A DNA stretch of 64,000 nucleotides from CBDBON01 sp965208395 (GTDB taxonomy: Bacteria; Chloroflexota; Dehalococcoidia; Lucifugimonadales; CBDBON01), in assembly GCA_965208395.1 (NCBI GenBank), contig CBDBON010000003.1:806001-870000 (forward strand), given 5' to 3'. The notes beneath the pieces are model-generated. The model made no database searches. It saw only the letters and a program-made list of their open reading frames with translations, and was not told the origin of the DNA. Below, one piece after another: positions 41,891-51,027 of the stretch. The translations under genes and the position numbers were made by a program. Position 1 is the first letter of the stretch; every line of letters begins with the position of its first letter.

Positions 41891-42651
41891 CCCCTTCCGA
41901 CGAAGGGCATCTTGGTGGCCATGATGTTCATGAACAGGACGTTCGTGTCCAGCGGCAGGTTGGATATGAAGAGCACCGCCTCCGCAACCCGGTCTACGTC
42001 GAAGGTCGGCTCCACCCTGACGGAGCCGTCCGGCTGCGCGGTGCCGGCTGTCATGCGGCCGGTCATGTCCGTCTTGGCGTTGCCGATGTCGATCTGACTG
42101 CAGGCTATGTCGTACTTCCTGCCGTCGAGCGAGATCGACTTGGTAAGCCCGGTGATCGCGTGCTTAGTGGCCGTGTAGGGCGCGGAGTCGACGCGGGGCG
42201 TCTGCGCCGAGACGGAGCCGTTGTTGATGATCCGTCCGCCCATCGGACTCTGGCTCTTCATGATCTTGAAGGCCTCCTGGGTGCACAGGAAGGTCCCGGT
42301 GAGGTTGGTGTCGACCACGCCCTGCCACTGCTCGTAGGTCAGCTCCTCCAGCAGAACGCCGGGCGCGCCGAAGCCCGCGTTGTTGAAGAGCACATCGAGA
42401 CGGCCAAACCTTCTCTTCGTCTCGGCGAAAAGGGCCCGCACCTGCTCCGGACGTCCGATGTCGGTCCGCACGGCCAACATCCGCTCTCCGTCATCCCCCG
42501 CCTCCGCGACGACGGCCTGGAGCGGCTCCAGGCGGCGCCCGGCAATGGCGACGGAGTAGCCGTCGCGCAGAAGCGCAAGGGCCGAATGCTTGCCGATCCC
42601 GCTGCCGCCGCCGGTGACGATCGCAACTCTGCCATTCGAATCCATCTCCAA
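41887..42651 (-). CDS. Short-chain dehydrogenase/reductase
   Basis: 254 residues, classical SDR: AIVTGGGSGIGKHSALALL for NAD(P), NNAG, a Ser in NNGSVSAQ and YTATK (Tyr and Lys about 160). The Arg in AIAGRRLEPL after beta-2 favours NADP. It probably acts on a ketone or secondary alcohol, perhaps in the same catabolic context as the convergent GMC enzyme. ATG 42651 and 42645 are both possible starts. Confidence 0.9.
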   Translation of the reverse strand: MEMDSNGRVAIVTGGGSGIGKHSALALLRDGYSVAIAGRRLEPLQAVVAEAGDDGERMLAVRTDIGRPEQVRALFAETKRRFGRLDVLFNNAGFGAPGVLLEELTYEQWQGVVDTNLTGTFLCTQEAFKIMKSQSPMGGRIINNGSVSAQTPRVDSAPYTATKHAITGLTKSISLDGRKYDIACSQIDIGNAKTDMTGRMTAGTAQPDGSVRVEPTFDVDRVAEAVLFISNLPLDTNVLFMNIMATKMPFVGRG

Positions 42652-42746
42652 CCCTCCTTGCCCAGAGTCTCGACTGGATATAAGAGCACCCTGTACCAGC
42701 CATAGGGTATCGGCTCATCCGCCCGTGTCAACCACGTCCGATGCGA

Positions 42747-42771
42747 GCATCCATCTCAATCTTCCCCGCGG
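42747..42771 (-). repeat. Family A repeat, partial inverted copy
   Basis: GCATCCATCTCAATCTTCCC followed by CGCGG: half of the family A element, without the second GGGGGAAG arm. It lies just upstream of the thiolase gene, and an in-frame extension of that gene would read through it. Confidence 0.65.
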
Positions 42772-42812
42772 CCGACTCGTGTATCATGTACGGCGTGGAG
42801 GGCATGCACACT

Positions 42813-44000
42813 ATGGATGCTGGTGAGAATGTCGTAATCGTCGGCGCGGCGCGGACTCCGATAGGAAAGCTTGGAGGCAGCCTGTCGTCCGTGCCGGCTC
42901 CGAAGCTGGGCTCCGCCGCGATACGCGGGGCGCTCGAAAGGGCCGGGCTGGATTCCGGTTGCGCCGAGTACACGATAATGGGCAACGTGCTCGGAGCGGG
43001 ACTAGGACAGGCTCCCGCGCGGCAGGCCGGAATATACGGCGGAGTCCCTGACAGCTCGTCCGCCCTCACGGTCAACAAGATGTGCGCCTCGGGCATGATG
43101 GCCGTGATCCTCGGCGCCCAGATGGTGAGATCGGGCGACGTGGGCATGGCTGTTGCGGGCGGAATGGAGAGCATGAGCCGCGCTCCGCACGTCCTCGAAG
43201 GGAGTCGGGACGGCAAGCGCCTGGGAAACTGGGAGCTGGTCGACACGATGATCAACGACGGGCTGTGGTGCTGCTTCAACGACCGCCACATGGGGCATCT
43301 GGCCGAGGCGACGGCAGCCGCCTTCGAGGTCGGCCGCGACGAGCAGGACCGGTTCGCTTTGGGCAGCCATCGGAAGGCTGCGGCGGCCTCGGCCTCAGGG
43401 CAGTTCCGCGACGAGACCGTCCCTGTGGAGGTCAACGGCAGACGCGCTCCAGAGGTGGTCGACGCCGACGAAGGGCCGCGGCCGGGGGTATCCATCGATG
43501 GACTAGAGAAGCTCAAGCCGGTCTTTCCTCCCGGGACGACGGTGACGGCGGGGAACTCTTCGCAGATATCGGACGGGGCCGCCGCGCTGGTCGTGAGCGG
43601 CGAGACGAGGGCCAGGGAACTCGGCGTCGAGCCTATGGCCCGGCTCGACGACTACACCTGGGTGGCGAACGACACCGCACGCTTATTCGAGGCCCCGGCG
43701 CTGGCCGTCGACCGCATCCTTCGCAGGGGCGGCATGACGCTAAGCGACATCGACCTGATGGAGGTGAACGAGGCGTTCGCCGCGCAGGCCGTCGCCAACG
43801 GCAAGGCGCTGGAGTGGGACTGGGATAAGGTCAATGTAAACGGTGGAGCGATCGCGCTCGGGCACCCGATCGGCGCCAGCGGGGCCCGCATACTCGTCAC
43901 CCTCCTCTACGCCCTCAGGCACAGAGGCCTGTCCACCGGAATCGCGGCGCTCTGCCATGCTGGAGGCGGAGCCGTCGCGATGAGAGTCAGCCTAATCTAG
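42813..44000 (+). CDS. Acetyl-CoA acetyltransferase (thiolase)
   Basis: 395 residues, biosynthetic/degradative thiolase. The acyl-accepting Cys is in VNKMCASGMMA (C91), the base His in ALGHPIGASGAR (H351) and the second Cys in ALCHAGGGA (C381). NEAFAAQAVA is the usual thiolase signature. GTGGAGGG ends about 11 bases before ATG 42813; ATG 42804 is only 2-3 bases from it, so the later start is preferred. It precedes an SDR by 17 bases; the two may act in one beta-oxidation-like pathway. Confidence 0.93.
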   Translation: MDAGENVVIVGAARTPIGKLGGSLSSVPAPKLGSAAIRGALERAGLDSGCAEYTIMGNVLGAGLGQAPARQAGIYGGVPDSSSALTVNKMCASGMMAVILGAQMVRSGDVGMAVAGGMESMSRAPHVLEGSRDGKRLGNWELVDTMINDGLWCCFNDRHMGHLAEATAAAFEVGRDEQDRFALGSHRKAAAASASGQFRDETVPVEVNGRRAPEVVDADEGPRPGVSIDGLEKLKPVFPPGTTVTAGNSSQISDGAAALVVSGETRARELGVEPMARLDDYTWVANDTARLFEAPALAVDRILRRGGMTLSDIDLMEVNEAFAAQAVANGKALEWDWDKVNVNGGAIALGHPIGASGARILVTLLYALRHRGLSTGIAALCHAGGGAVAMRVSLI

Positions 44001-44017
44001 CGCGGGCGCTAACACTC

Positions 44018-44779
44018 GTGGACCTCGGACTATCGGGCAGGGTCGCGCTCGTCACCGGAGCCGCGCGGCCGCGGAGTATCGGCAGGGCGGTCGCGCTGAC
44101 CCTGGCCTCCGAGGGCGCGGACGTGGCGTGCGTCGATCTCAGGATCGAAGAGGCGGAGTCGGTGGCCGGCGAGATCAGAGAGATGGGCAGGCGCGCGGTC
44201 GCGATGCAGGTCGACCAGTCCGTCCACTCGCAGGTCCGGGATTGCGCCGTCAGGGTGCGCGAGGCGCTGGGGCCGGTCGACATACTCATGAACTGCGCGG
44301 GCATCAACAGCGTGGGGCTGTTGAACAGGATGGATACATCGGACTGGGAGAAGACAGTCGATATCGATCTGTCTGGCCCCTACTACTGGACCCGAGAGCT
44401 GTTTGGCTCTATGGTCAAGCGCCGTTGGGGTCGTATCGTGACCATTGCGTCGATTGCCGGAGTGTTGGGCGGAGCGGGTCAGGCCGGCTATGCAGCGAGC
44501 AAGGGCGGCCTGGTCTCCTTGATGAAGACGGCCGCCCTGGAGGGCGCCAAGTTCGGCGTTACAGCAAACGCGATCTCGCCTGGGATCGTCGACACAGACA
44601 TGCTATCGGATATTCGAGCCGATATGCGGGAGCGCATCACGAAGAGGGTCGGGATGGGCCGCCCCGGGGAGGCTCAGGACGTCGCTGATCTCGCCGCCTT
44701 CCTAGCGTCGGACCGAGCCAAGTACATCACCGGCGAGAACATCCTGGTAGACGGCGGGCTGCAGCTCTTCGTAGTGTGA
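44018..44779 (+). CDS. Short-chain dehydrogenase (FabG-like)
   Basis: 253 residues. GRVALVTGAARPRSIGRAVA is the nucleotide site, with an insertion (ARPRS) relative to TGxxxGIG. NCAGIN, ASIAG and YAASKGG (catalytic Tyr/Lys) follow, and the C-terminus is ITGENILVDGG. Asp in CVDLRIEEAE after beta-2 favours NAD over NADP. GTG start, 17 bases after the thiolase stop; likely co-transcribed, reducing or oxidising a 3-oxo/3-hydroxy intermediate. Confidence 0.9.
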   Translation: MDLGLSGRVALVTGAARPRSIGRAVALTLASEGADVACVDLRIEEAESVAGEIREMGRRAVAMQVDQSVHSQVRDCAVRVREALGPVDILMNCAGINSVGLLNRMDTSDWEKTVDIDLSGPYYWTRELFGSMVKRRWGRIVTIASIAGVLGGAGQAGYAASKGGLVSLMKTAALEGAKFGVTANAISPGIVDTDMLSDIRADMRERITKRVGMGRPGEAQDVADLAAFLASDRAKYITGENILVDGGLQLFVV

Positions 44780-44792
44780 GTCGAAGAGGCCT

Positions 44793-45197
44793 TCAGGGAG
44801 ACTGTACCAGCTCGATCAGCACGTCGTCGGGCCCCTCGATATAGGCCAGCCGCGCTCCGCCCGCCACCTCCGTGAGGGGCAGCACGATGCGCACGCCGGC
44901 TCTCTCCAGCCTCGCCAGCTCCGCGTGTAGGTCTTCGACTCCGAAGCCGAAATGCTCCAGTTCGAGCCGGTTGAGCTTGGCGGCGATCCGCTCGCTCGAC
45001 GATCCAGTCGGCTGGGACGAGATGTTCAGCCGGACCGGCCCCGCGACCTCCATGCTGACAGTTATCGTTCCCGGCATGACCTCTCTGTTCGACACGATCC
45101 TGGCGTTGAAGTGCTCCTCGTACCAGGCCGCGGAGGCGAGGGGATCTGTAGACCTGATGTGGACGTGATTGATCGTATAGGTCTGGCCTGCACTCAT
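44793..45197 (-). CDS. VOC superfamily (glyoxalase-like) protein
   Basis: 134 residues with two VOC half-units: INHVHIRSTDPLASAAWYEE and LEHFGFGVEDLHAELARLER, ending YIEGPDDVLIELVQ. Putative metal ligands are His in HVHIR, His in EHFGF and Glu in LIELVQ. It converges on the SDR gene 13 bases away. It may be an epimerase or dioxygenase-like enzyme; the sequence does not decide. Confidence 0.85.
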   Translation of the reverse strand: MSAGQTYTINHVHIRSTDPLASAAWYEEHFNARIVSNREVMPGTITVSMEVAGPVRLNISSQPTGSSSERIAAKLNRLELEHFGFGVEDLHAELARLERAGVRIVLPLTEVAGGARLAYIEGPDDVLIELVQSP

Positions 45198-45279
45198 GGG
45201 CTGCTCCTTCGGACTGCTCGCTATTCGACACTACGCTCGGTGCCCGCAGTGTGATGGCGGTAGTCTCGACTCGCTTTCG

Positions 45280-47820
45280 TCATTCAAGCATCGGTTGTTG
45301 CGTCACCTCGATCTCTCCGCTGCGCATCCAAACCCCGACAGGGATATCTGCGGACAGATAGCGGATATCAGGGGTAATCGTCTCCCCTACAGCATCCATG
45401 AAGCCCAGCTCCACACGACCGTCATCCAACCGACGCGACCGTATCTTTCCGATCGGGTGCCCATCCACCTCAACGTCGCTACTGATCCGCCACTGTCCAA
45501 GGGGGGCGTCGGATGAGAGGTAACGCCCGGAAGGCAGTATCTGCTCTCCGTCGGAAAGTTCGACGCCGTGCTCGATCCGGCCGTCCTCATTCAGCTTGGC
45601 GATGATCCGCAGCCGGTGCAACGGTGGAGCGTCCGGTGTGACCGCAGGCTGTCCATAACCGAACAGCTCAAGGATCTCGCTGCTGTCGTCAATTGCGAGG
45701 CCCTCCAGGAACAGTGAGTTATCGTCATCTGCGGACGCCACCGCACACAATACCGCGTCCCTGGCCAAACCGTAGGTCGGCGACGCTACGCGCATCTCGG
45801 CGTCGAGTCTGACTATTCCATCGAAGTCTGCTCCCATCTCCGTCAAAATCTCGCGCAGTCCCTCCCCAGGATTGCGACAGGAGGTCCGCTGAGCGAGGTC
45901 GTCGATCATCTCCTGGACACCATCATCCTCCCAGCCCAACTCGGAGGCTCGAGCCGCCTCCACGATCTTGCCAGCTGCTACTGATGGAGAGATCACCCGT
46001 TCGGCGTAGGCGAGCTCCGAGTGCAGGGCGAACGCCTCGACGAAGGAGAGCGCTTCGCCGTCGTCGATCCGTTCTTGCAGCGCGCTCCAGGATGCTGCCA
46101 GAGGCACGTACTCCGCCGATGCCGATTGGGCTAAGCCGAGCACGAGATCTTCAATGTCCGTTGGGCTCAGGGCTTCTTTCGCTGCCAGCGTCTCGGTCAG
46201 ACCGGACTCGTCGATCGCGCTCGTGTACCGATCTGCGAACTGCACGAACAGGGATCTTGATGACGGACTCTCCAGATCGACCGGCGCGGACTCTCCAGTG
46301 ACCGGCAGCCCGGCGACCGCCGTCCGCTCGAAGATCCCATCCAACACCTGCGTGTGCACGCCTGCCGTGTAGATCGCTCTCACCCGGTGCGTCGGATCCA
46401 CATCTGCTTCAGGGTCGACGATGGAGCTGACCGTGGTCGTAACCAGTCCGTCCACGTCGGCCTCCGTCTCGACCAGGTATTCCGCACCGTCCACGCTTAC
46501 TGTGACCGCGTCGAACGTCGTGCCGCTCAGCACCATCACGTTCTGCCACTGGCCATGGAATCCCCGCTCTTCACCGCCCTCGTCTTCAGTGATAACCGCG
46601 ACGAACACCCACGAGGGACCATGGCGTCCGAAGGTTATCTCGAACGGCATCACCTCGGCTGTCGACACGCTTGTCGAGCTCGTAGTCGACGCGCCCGTGT
46701 GGTAGGAGACACCGGCTTCCCAGAGCATCTCTGATGCGGCTATCGGGGCGGTGATTTCAAACACGCGCGGGCCTACCACGTAGATCTGCGCGCTTCCGCC
46801 AATGTCTGACAGGTCGCCGCCGCCCAGATTGCCCACGCGATAGTGAACGGGAAATGGCTGACCAGCGACCACGTGCTCCGGTGTATAAACCTCCTCGATT
46901 TTAAGGAGGAAGCTGTCCTGGTTCGCCTTTTCATCCTCGAGGTGGATGACGAGAGTGAAGTCGGCCATCAGGGGCTGATAGTCACGCTCCAGGTAGGTGG
47001 TCGCTTCCACCAGGTAGGTGCCCGGCTCAAGGTACCGCTCGATGCGGGAATTGCGCCGCTCACCCCCGTCGTCGTTCGCGGCGATCAAGCCAGCAGAAGT
47101 GGAGACGAGGGATAGCACGGGGTCTCCATTCTCCGACATCAGGTCTATGCGTACCTGGCCGCCCTGCGGCATATCGAACAGATAGCTGTGCGCCGGGTGC
47201 TCCACGACAAATCGCGAGCCGCATGTGTCGAGCGTCCAGGACCCGGACGCAGTCAGATCGACGCCGGGCTCCAGTGAGCCCAGGTGGGCTGGCTCACAAC
47301 TCGTGACGCGGCTGACGGAAAGGGAGAAGTCGGCCGGACCGCGGCTGCGCCCGCCGACCGTGGTCGCCTCTACGATGTAGATGCCCGGCGCCAGGTCACG
47401 CTCGATCCGTGCGTCGAGGCCGGCGCCGCCGTCATCGTTGTCCATGAGCCGGCGTTCATCTTCAGCCAGCAAATAGAGGAGGGAGTCCCCTTCTTCGGAA
47501 ATCAGGTCGATCCTGATCCGCCCGTCCTCGACCACCTCGAAGCTATAGGTATGGGCATCACTGCCAGTCCTAAAGCGAGAATCGCAGTTCTCGGTAGTCC
47601 AGCGCCCATTGACCGCCAGCTCGATATCAGCCCCGGCGCCGAGCGTGCCGAGGTCGTTCACCTCGCAACCCGACTCCTCCTGCGCCCACGCTGAGCCACT
47701 CCAACTGAAGGCGAGAAAGCCGACAGCGAGCGCGGCTACGGCTATTGCCAATGCTCGCACTCCAGGGTTGACCGATGGCAAGGCGAGGACCCGAACATAC
47801 TTCCGCTGCTTCACGGGCAC
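45280..47820 (-). CDS. Large secreted protein with pre-peptidase-type domains
   Basis: 846 residues exported by a signal peptide (hydrophobic about 22-42, AWA-QE cleavage). Two beta-sandwich repeats of the bacterial PPC type follow (about 50-170 and 175-300), each with an acidic NDDGG loop, R-IER-L-PG-YIVEATT and a conserved Cys pair. A middle adhesin-like region (300-480) and a helical region (500-720) follow. Two C-terminal 45-residue repeats share DGR(I/V)E and RYLS(S/A)D(A/I)P(L/V)G(Q/V)W. No catalytic motif is seen. A GTG start with GGAGG 5 bases upstream is convincing. It is probably a surface or secreted binding protein. Confidence 0.75.
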   Translation of the reverse strand: MPVKQRKYVRVLALPSVNPGVRALAIAVAALAVGFLAFSWSGSAWAQEESGCEVNDLGTLGAGADIELAVNGRWTTENCDSRFRTGSDAHTYSFEVVEDGRIRIDLISEEGDSLLYLLAEDERRLMDNDDGGAGLDARIERDLAPGIYIVEATTVGGRSRGPADFSLSVSRVTSCEPAHLGSLEPGVDLTASGSWTLDTCGSRFVVEHPAHSYLFDMPQGGQVRIDLMSENGDPVLSLVSTSAGLIAANDDGGERRNSRIERYLEPGTYLVEATTYLERDYQPLMADFTLVIHLEDEKANQDSFLLKIEEVYTPEHVVAGQPFPVHYRVGNLGGGDLSDIGGSAQIYVVGPRVFEITAPIAASEMLWEAGVSYHTGASTTSSTSVSTAEVMPFEITFGRHGPSWVFVAVITEDEGGEERGFHGQWQNVMVLSGTTFDAVTVSVDGAEYLVETEADVDGLVTTTVSSIVDPEADVDPTHRVRAIYTAGVHTQVLDGIFERTAVAGLPVTGESAPVDLESPSSRSLFVQFADRYTSAIDESGLTETLAAKEALSPTDIEDLVLGLAQSASAEYVPLAASWSALQERIDDGEALSFVEAFALHSELAYAERVISPSVAAGKIVEAARASELGWEDDGVQEMIDDLAQRTSCRNPGEGLREILTEMGADFDGIVRLDAEMRVASPTYGLARDAVLCAVASADDDNSLFLEGLAIDDSSEILELFGYGQPAVTPDAPPLHRLRIIAKLNEDGRIEHGVELSDGEQILPSGRYLSSDAPLGQWRISSDVEVDGHPIGKIRSRRLDDGRVELGFMDAVGETITPDIRYLSADIPVGVWMRSGEIEVTQQPMLE

Positions 47821-47946
47821 GATATCCTCCTTCGCGTGGACACCATATTGCGACTAAGCATCAACTGCGAAAAGCGTTGTGTCAAGGACGGCAGAGCGCC
47901 TTGAGCCTGCGACAGGACTTTACGCTGGCGTTGGCTCCGAGCCTTC

Positions 47947-48918
47947 TCAGAACCAGAGCTTCTTGTCGACCACGTTCCTCAGCGGCCTTCCCTCGCTGAA
48001 GCGGACGCAGTTGTCGATGAACAGCTCGGTCCGCCTCTCGTCGAGATACGGCCCCAGTCCCGCCACGTGAGGCGTGATGATGACTCCCGGGGCGCGCCAG
48101 AGCGGATGCTCTCTCGGAAGCGGCTCGACCTGGAAGACGTCGAGGCCGGCCCCCGCTATCTCCCGGTCCTCCAGAGCCGCCACCAGATCGTCCAGGAGCA
48201 CAGTGGCGCCGCGCCCTATATTGATTAAGAAGGCGGTCCGCCTCATAGCCCGGAACTGGCGGGCGCCGAACATGCCCTGAGTTTCCGGCGTTTCGGGCAC
48301 GGTCACGACCACGAAATCGCCTCGTGGCAGCACGTCGTCGAGCGCGTCCGGTCTGTGGAGCTCGGCCACGCCTGCGGGAGCATCCTGTAGTCTGGGGTCG
48401 ACTCCCAGCACAGTCATGCCGAACCCGGCGCAGAGGCGCGCCGTCTCGGCGCCGATGCCTCCTACTCCCACGACGACCGCCGTCGCATCCGGGAGATACA
48501 CGGGATCGTACGTCGGCCTCCATTCCCTTCTCAGCTGTTGTGGGAGGTAGACATGGAGACCCTTGGCGAAGGCCAGAAGGAGCGTCATGATGTGGGAGCC
48601 GATGTGCTCGTTGTAGATCTCACGCGTGTTGGTAACGACCACGTCGCTGTCGATCAGCGCGGGATGATAGTAGCCGGCCTTCGGTCCGGCCTGGGGACAT
48701 GCTATCCACCGGAGTTTACGGGCCCGCTCGAAAAGCTCAGGCCTGATGTCGCCGAAGGCGGCGTCAGCCTCCTCTATGCTCTCCATCGCCTCCCCTGGAG
48801 ACCTGCAGAGCCTCACCTCTATGCCGGGTATCGCCTCTCTCAGCTTCCCGGGCCAGGTCTCCACGACTGACGAGTCGTCCAGGCCGTCGGGCGGCAGAAT
48901 CACCAGCTTGAACCCCAT
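47947..48918 (-). CDS. D-2-hydroxyacid dehydrogenase family protein
   Basis: 323 residues. NAD site VVVGVGGIGAETARL (GVGGIG 151-156). The catalytic triad is Arg in INIGRGATV (R236), Glu in VFQVEPLP (E265) and His in ITPHVAG (H284). It resembles glyoxylate/hydroxypyruvate reductases and the GhrA-like branch (H followed by VAG). It is monocistronic as far as can be seen, with a family B repeat downstream of the next gene boundary. Confidence 0.9.
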   Translation of the reverse strand: MGFKLVILPPDGLDDSSVVETWPGKLREAIPGIEVRLCRSPGEAMESIEEADAAFGDIRPELFERARKLRWIACPQAGPKAGYYHPALIDSDVVVTNTREIYNEHIGSHIMTLLLAFAKGLHVYLPQQLRREWRPTYDPVYLPDATAVVVGVGGIGAETARLCAGFGMTVLGVDPRLQDAPAGVAELHRPDALDDVLPRGDFVVVTVPETPETQGMFGARQFRAMRRTAFLINIGRGATVLLDDLVAALEDREIAGAGLDVFQVEPLPREHPLWRAPGVIITPHVAGLGPYLDERRTELFIDNCVRFSEGRPLRNVVDKKLWF

Positions 48919-49010
48919 ACCGGCTCACCCCATCGCAGAGGAATGGCCGCCAGTGTATGGAGACGCCCGCAGGCTGTCAACGAAACCTGGGCGGCGTGGC
49001 TGATGTGTGT

Positions 49011-49050
49011 CGGTCCGTCCTGAGCTTGCCGAAGGGCTCACCACGAACGG
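49011..49050 (+). repeat. Family B repeat, longer copy
   Basis: CGGTCCGTCCTGAGCTTGCC, then GAAGGGCTCACCACGAACGG. The core CCTGAGCTTGCCGAAGGG matches the nested insert at 5908-5930. It lies between the dehydrogenase and the permease gene. Confidence 0.7.
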
Positions 49051-49074
49051 GCTGCCCCCCTCCATTGTGAACAG

Positions 49075-50040
49075 CTATCGGGTGCGGGGATTGAGCACGT
49101 CGTTGAGGGCGTCCCCTAGCAGGTTCCAGGAGAGTAGAAGGAGCGCGGCGGCGGCGCCAGGCGCCGCCAGGAGCCACCACGCGTTCCGGAGCGCGGAGAT
49201 GCTCCCTCCCTCTCTCAACATCACCCCCAGGCTGGGGCGCGGCGGCTGGACGCCCAGGCCCAGGAACCCGAGGACGATCTCGGTGCCGATGAAGACCCCC
49301 ATCCCCATCGTCACGGTGACGACGATCGGGCTGATCGCGTTTGGGAGGACGTGTACGAACAGGATCCTCGATGTCGAGGATCCCATAGCCATCGCCGCCT
49401 CCACGTACTGGGTCTCTCTGAGCGCCAGCACCTGTCCCCGCACGAGACGCGCCATTCCAAACCAGGAGAAGGCGACCAGCGCAACCGAGATGACAAGGTA
49501 ATCGGCGACTCCGCTCCTGACGAGCCCTGTCAGGAAGGTGTGGTCTTCCAGCGCACGGACCCATCCGACGACCCTCGGCTTCAGTGTAGCGGCCAGGATG
49601 ATGACCAGGAGTATGTCAGGGAAGGAGGCGAACAGCTCGCCTGTCCGCTGCACCAGTGTGTCGATCCGTCCTCCGAAGTAGCCCGATATCAGGCCCAGGC
49701 TGACTCCTATGACGAGGCTGCCCGTCGCCATGGCGATGAAGGTGATGATGAGAGAGTTCTGGACCCCCCATATGGTCCTGGTCAGCACGTCGCGACCCGC
49801 AAAGTCGGTCCCCATCCAGTGGCTGAGGCTCGGCCCCTGCCTGATCACCGTGTAGTCCTGGTCGTCGTACCCGTATGGCGAGACCACCCCCGCGAAGATA
49901 GCAGCCGCGTAGATCACGATCAGTATCCCGATGCAGACGACGGCTATCCTCTTTCGGCGCAGCCGCGAAAGCGCCCGCGCGAGGTGCCCCTGGCTTCGGA
50001 GAGCCTCGTTCCTTGCCAGTCCTATGTTGCCTGCTGACAC
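49075..50040 (-). CDS. Peptide/oligopeptide-type ABC permease (DppC-like)
   Basis: 321 residues, inner-membrane permease with an N-terminal OppC-type helix and about six membrane segments. The ATPase-contacting EAA loop is EAAMAMGSSTSRILFVHVLPN-like (Glu-Ala-Ala...Gly...Leu-Pro-Asn). It pairs with the DppB-like gene 15 bases upstream and with the binding protein. No ATPase gene is in the operon. The start is GTG. Confidence 0.92.
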   Translation of the reverse strand: MSAGNIGLARNEALRSQGHLARALSRLRRKRIAVVCIGILIVIYAAAIFAGVVSPYGYDDQDYTVIRQGPSLSHWMGTDFAGRDVLTRTIWGVQNSLIITFIAMATGSLVIGVSLGLISGYFGGRIDTLVQRTGELFASFPDILLVIILAATLKPRVVGWVRALEDHTFLTGLVRSGVADYLVISVALVAFSWFGMARLVRGQVLALRETQYVEAAMAMGSSTSRILFVHVLPNAISPIVVTVTMGMGVFIGTEIVLGFLGLGVQPPRPSLGVMLREGGSISALRNAWWLLAAPGAAAALLLLSWNLLGDALNDVLNPRTR

Positions 50041-50055
50041 TCCGGACCGTTCCTG

Positions 50056-50985
50056 CTAGCTGAACCGTATGCGCGGATCGATGAAAGCGTAGGAGAGATC
50101 GGCGAGCAGGTTGGCCAGCACGAAGACGGTCGACCCCAGCAGGGTGAATGCCATGATGACAGGGTAGTCCCTATTGAAGATCGAGTCGATCAGCAGGTTG
50201 CCGACACCTGGGAAACCGACGATCCTTTCGACGATGAAGCTCGTCGTGAATATGCCGGCCAGCGAGAACGAGAGCACCGTGACTATCGGAATCATGGCGT
50301 TCTTGAGAATGTGTCGGGAGTCGACCTGGAAACCCGACAGACCCTTCGCGTGAGCCGTGCGTATGAAGTCCTGCCCCATGACGTCTAGCGTGCTGGCGCG
50401 CATGAGCCTGGCCAGCCCGGCCACCCCGAGTATTCCCATGCTCGCCGCCGGGATGATCATGCGAAGGTCCCAGAAGCCTCCCCAACCCGAGCACGGAACG
50501 AGGTCCAGCTTGAGGCAGAAGGTCAACATCAGGAACGGGATCGACACCATGATCGGGATCGACATGAGGACGAGGAACAGGGATACCGTCACCGGGTCCA
50601 CCCAGGTACCCTGACGGTGAGCTATCCAGAACCCCACGGGCAGTCCGACGGCGAGGCTGACCGCCATCGCCGCGCTGTTTACCTGTAACGAGACCCATAT
50701 CTTGGGCGCCAGCAGATCCCAGACCGGCCTGCCGCGGAATCTCAGGCTCTCTCCAAAATCTCCCCTGAGAGCGCCCCACATGTAGTCCACATACTGGACT
50801 GCGAATGGACGGTCGAGCCCGAGCGCCTCACGTATCGGCTTGGCGCGCTCCTCGGTATAGCGAGCGCCGAGCATGACGACAACCGGGTCGCCGGGGCCGA
50901 AGCGACCCAGGGCGAACGTCACCAGGGTAACGGCGAACAGTAGGAAGGGCAGCCACAGCAGGCGGCGAAGCACATATGCGCCCAT
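50056..50985 (-). CDS. Peptide/oligopeptide-type ABC permease (DppB-like)
   Basis: 309 residues. The opening MGAYVLRRLLWLPFLLFAVT and GPGDPVVVMLG are typical of DppB/OppB; an EAA-like loop (DFIRTAHAKGLSG...HILKNAM) and FIVERIVGFPGVGNLL follow. It forms the channel with the DppC-like protein. It starts 42 bases after the binding-protein gene. Substrates of this transporter class include peptides, nickel and sugars; here they are unknown. Confidence 0.93.
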   Translation of the reverse strand: MGAYVLRRLLWLPFLLFAVTLVTFALGRFGPGDPVVVMLGARYTEERAKPIREALGLDRPFAVQYVDYMWGALRGDFGESLRFRGRPVWDLLAPKIWVSLQVNSAAMAVSLAVGLPVGFWIAHRQGTWVDPVTVSLFLVLMSIPIMVSIPFLMLTFCLKLDLVPCSGWGGFWDLRMIIPAASMGILGVAGLARLMRASTLDVMGQDFIRTAHAKGLSGFQVDSRHILKNAMIPIVTVLSFSLAGIFTTSFIVERIVGFPGVGNLLIDSIFNRDYPVIMAFTLLGSTVFVLANLLADLSYAFIDPRIRFS

Positions 50986-51027
50986 CCGGTACAGACCTCC
51001 GGCCGTCCTGCCTGCCGCGGGGCAGCC

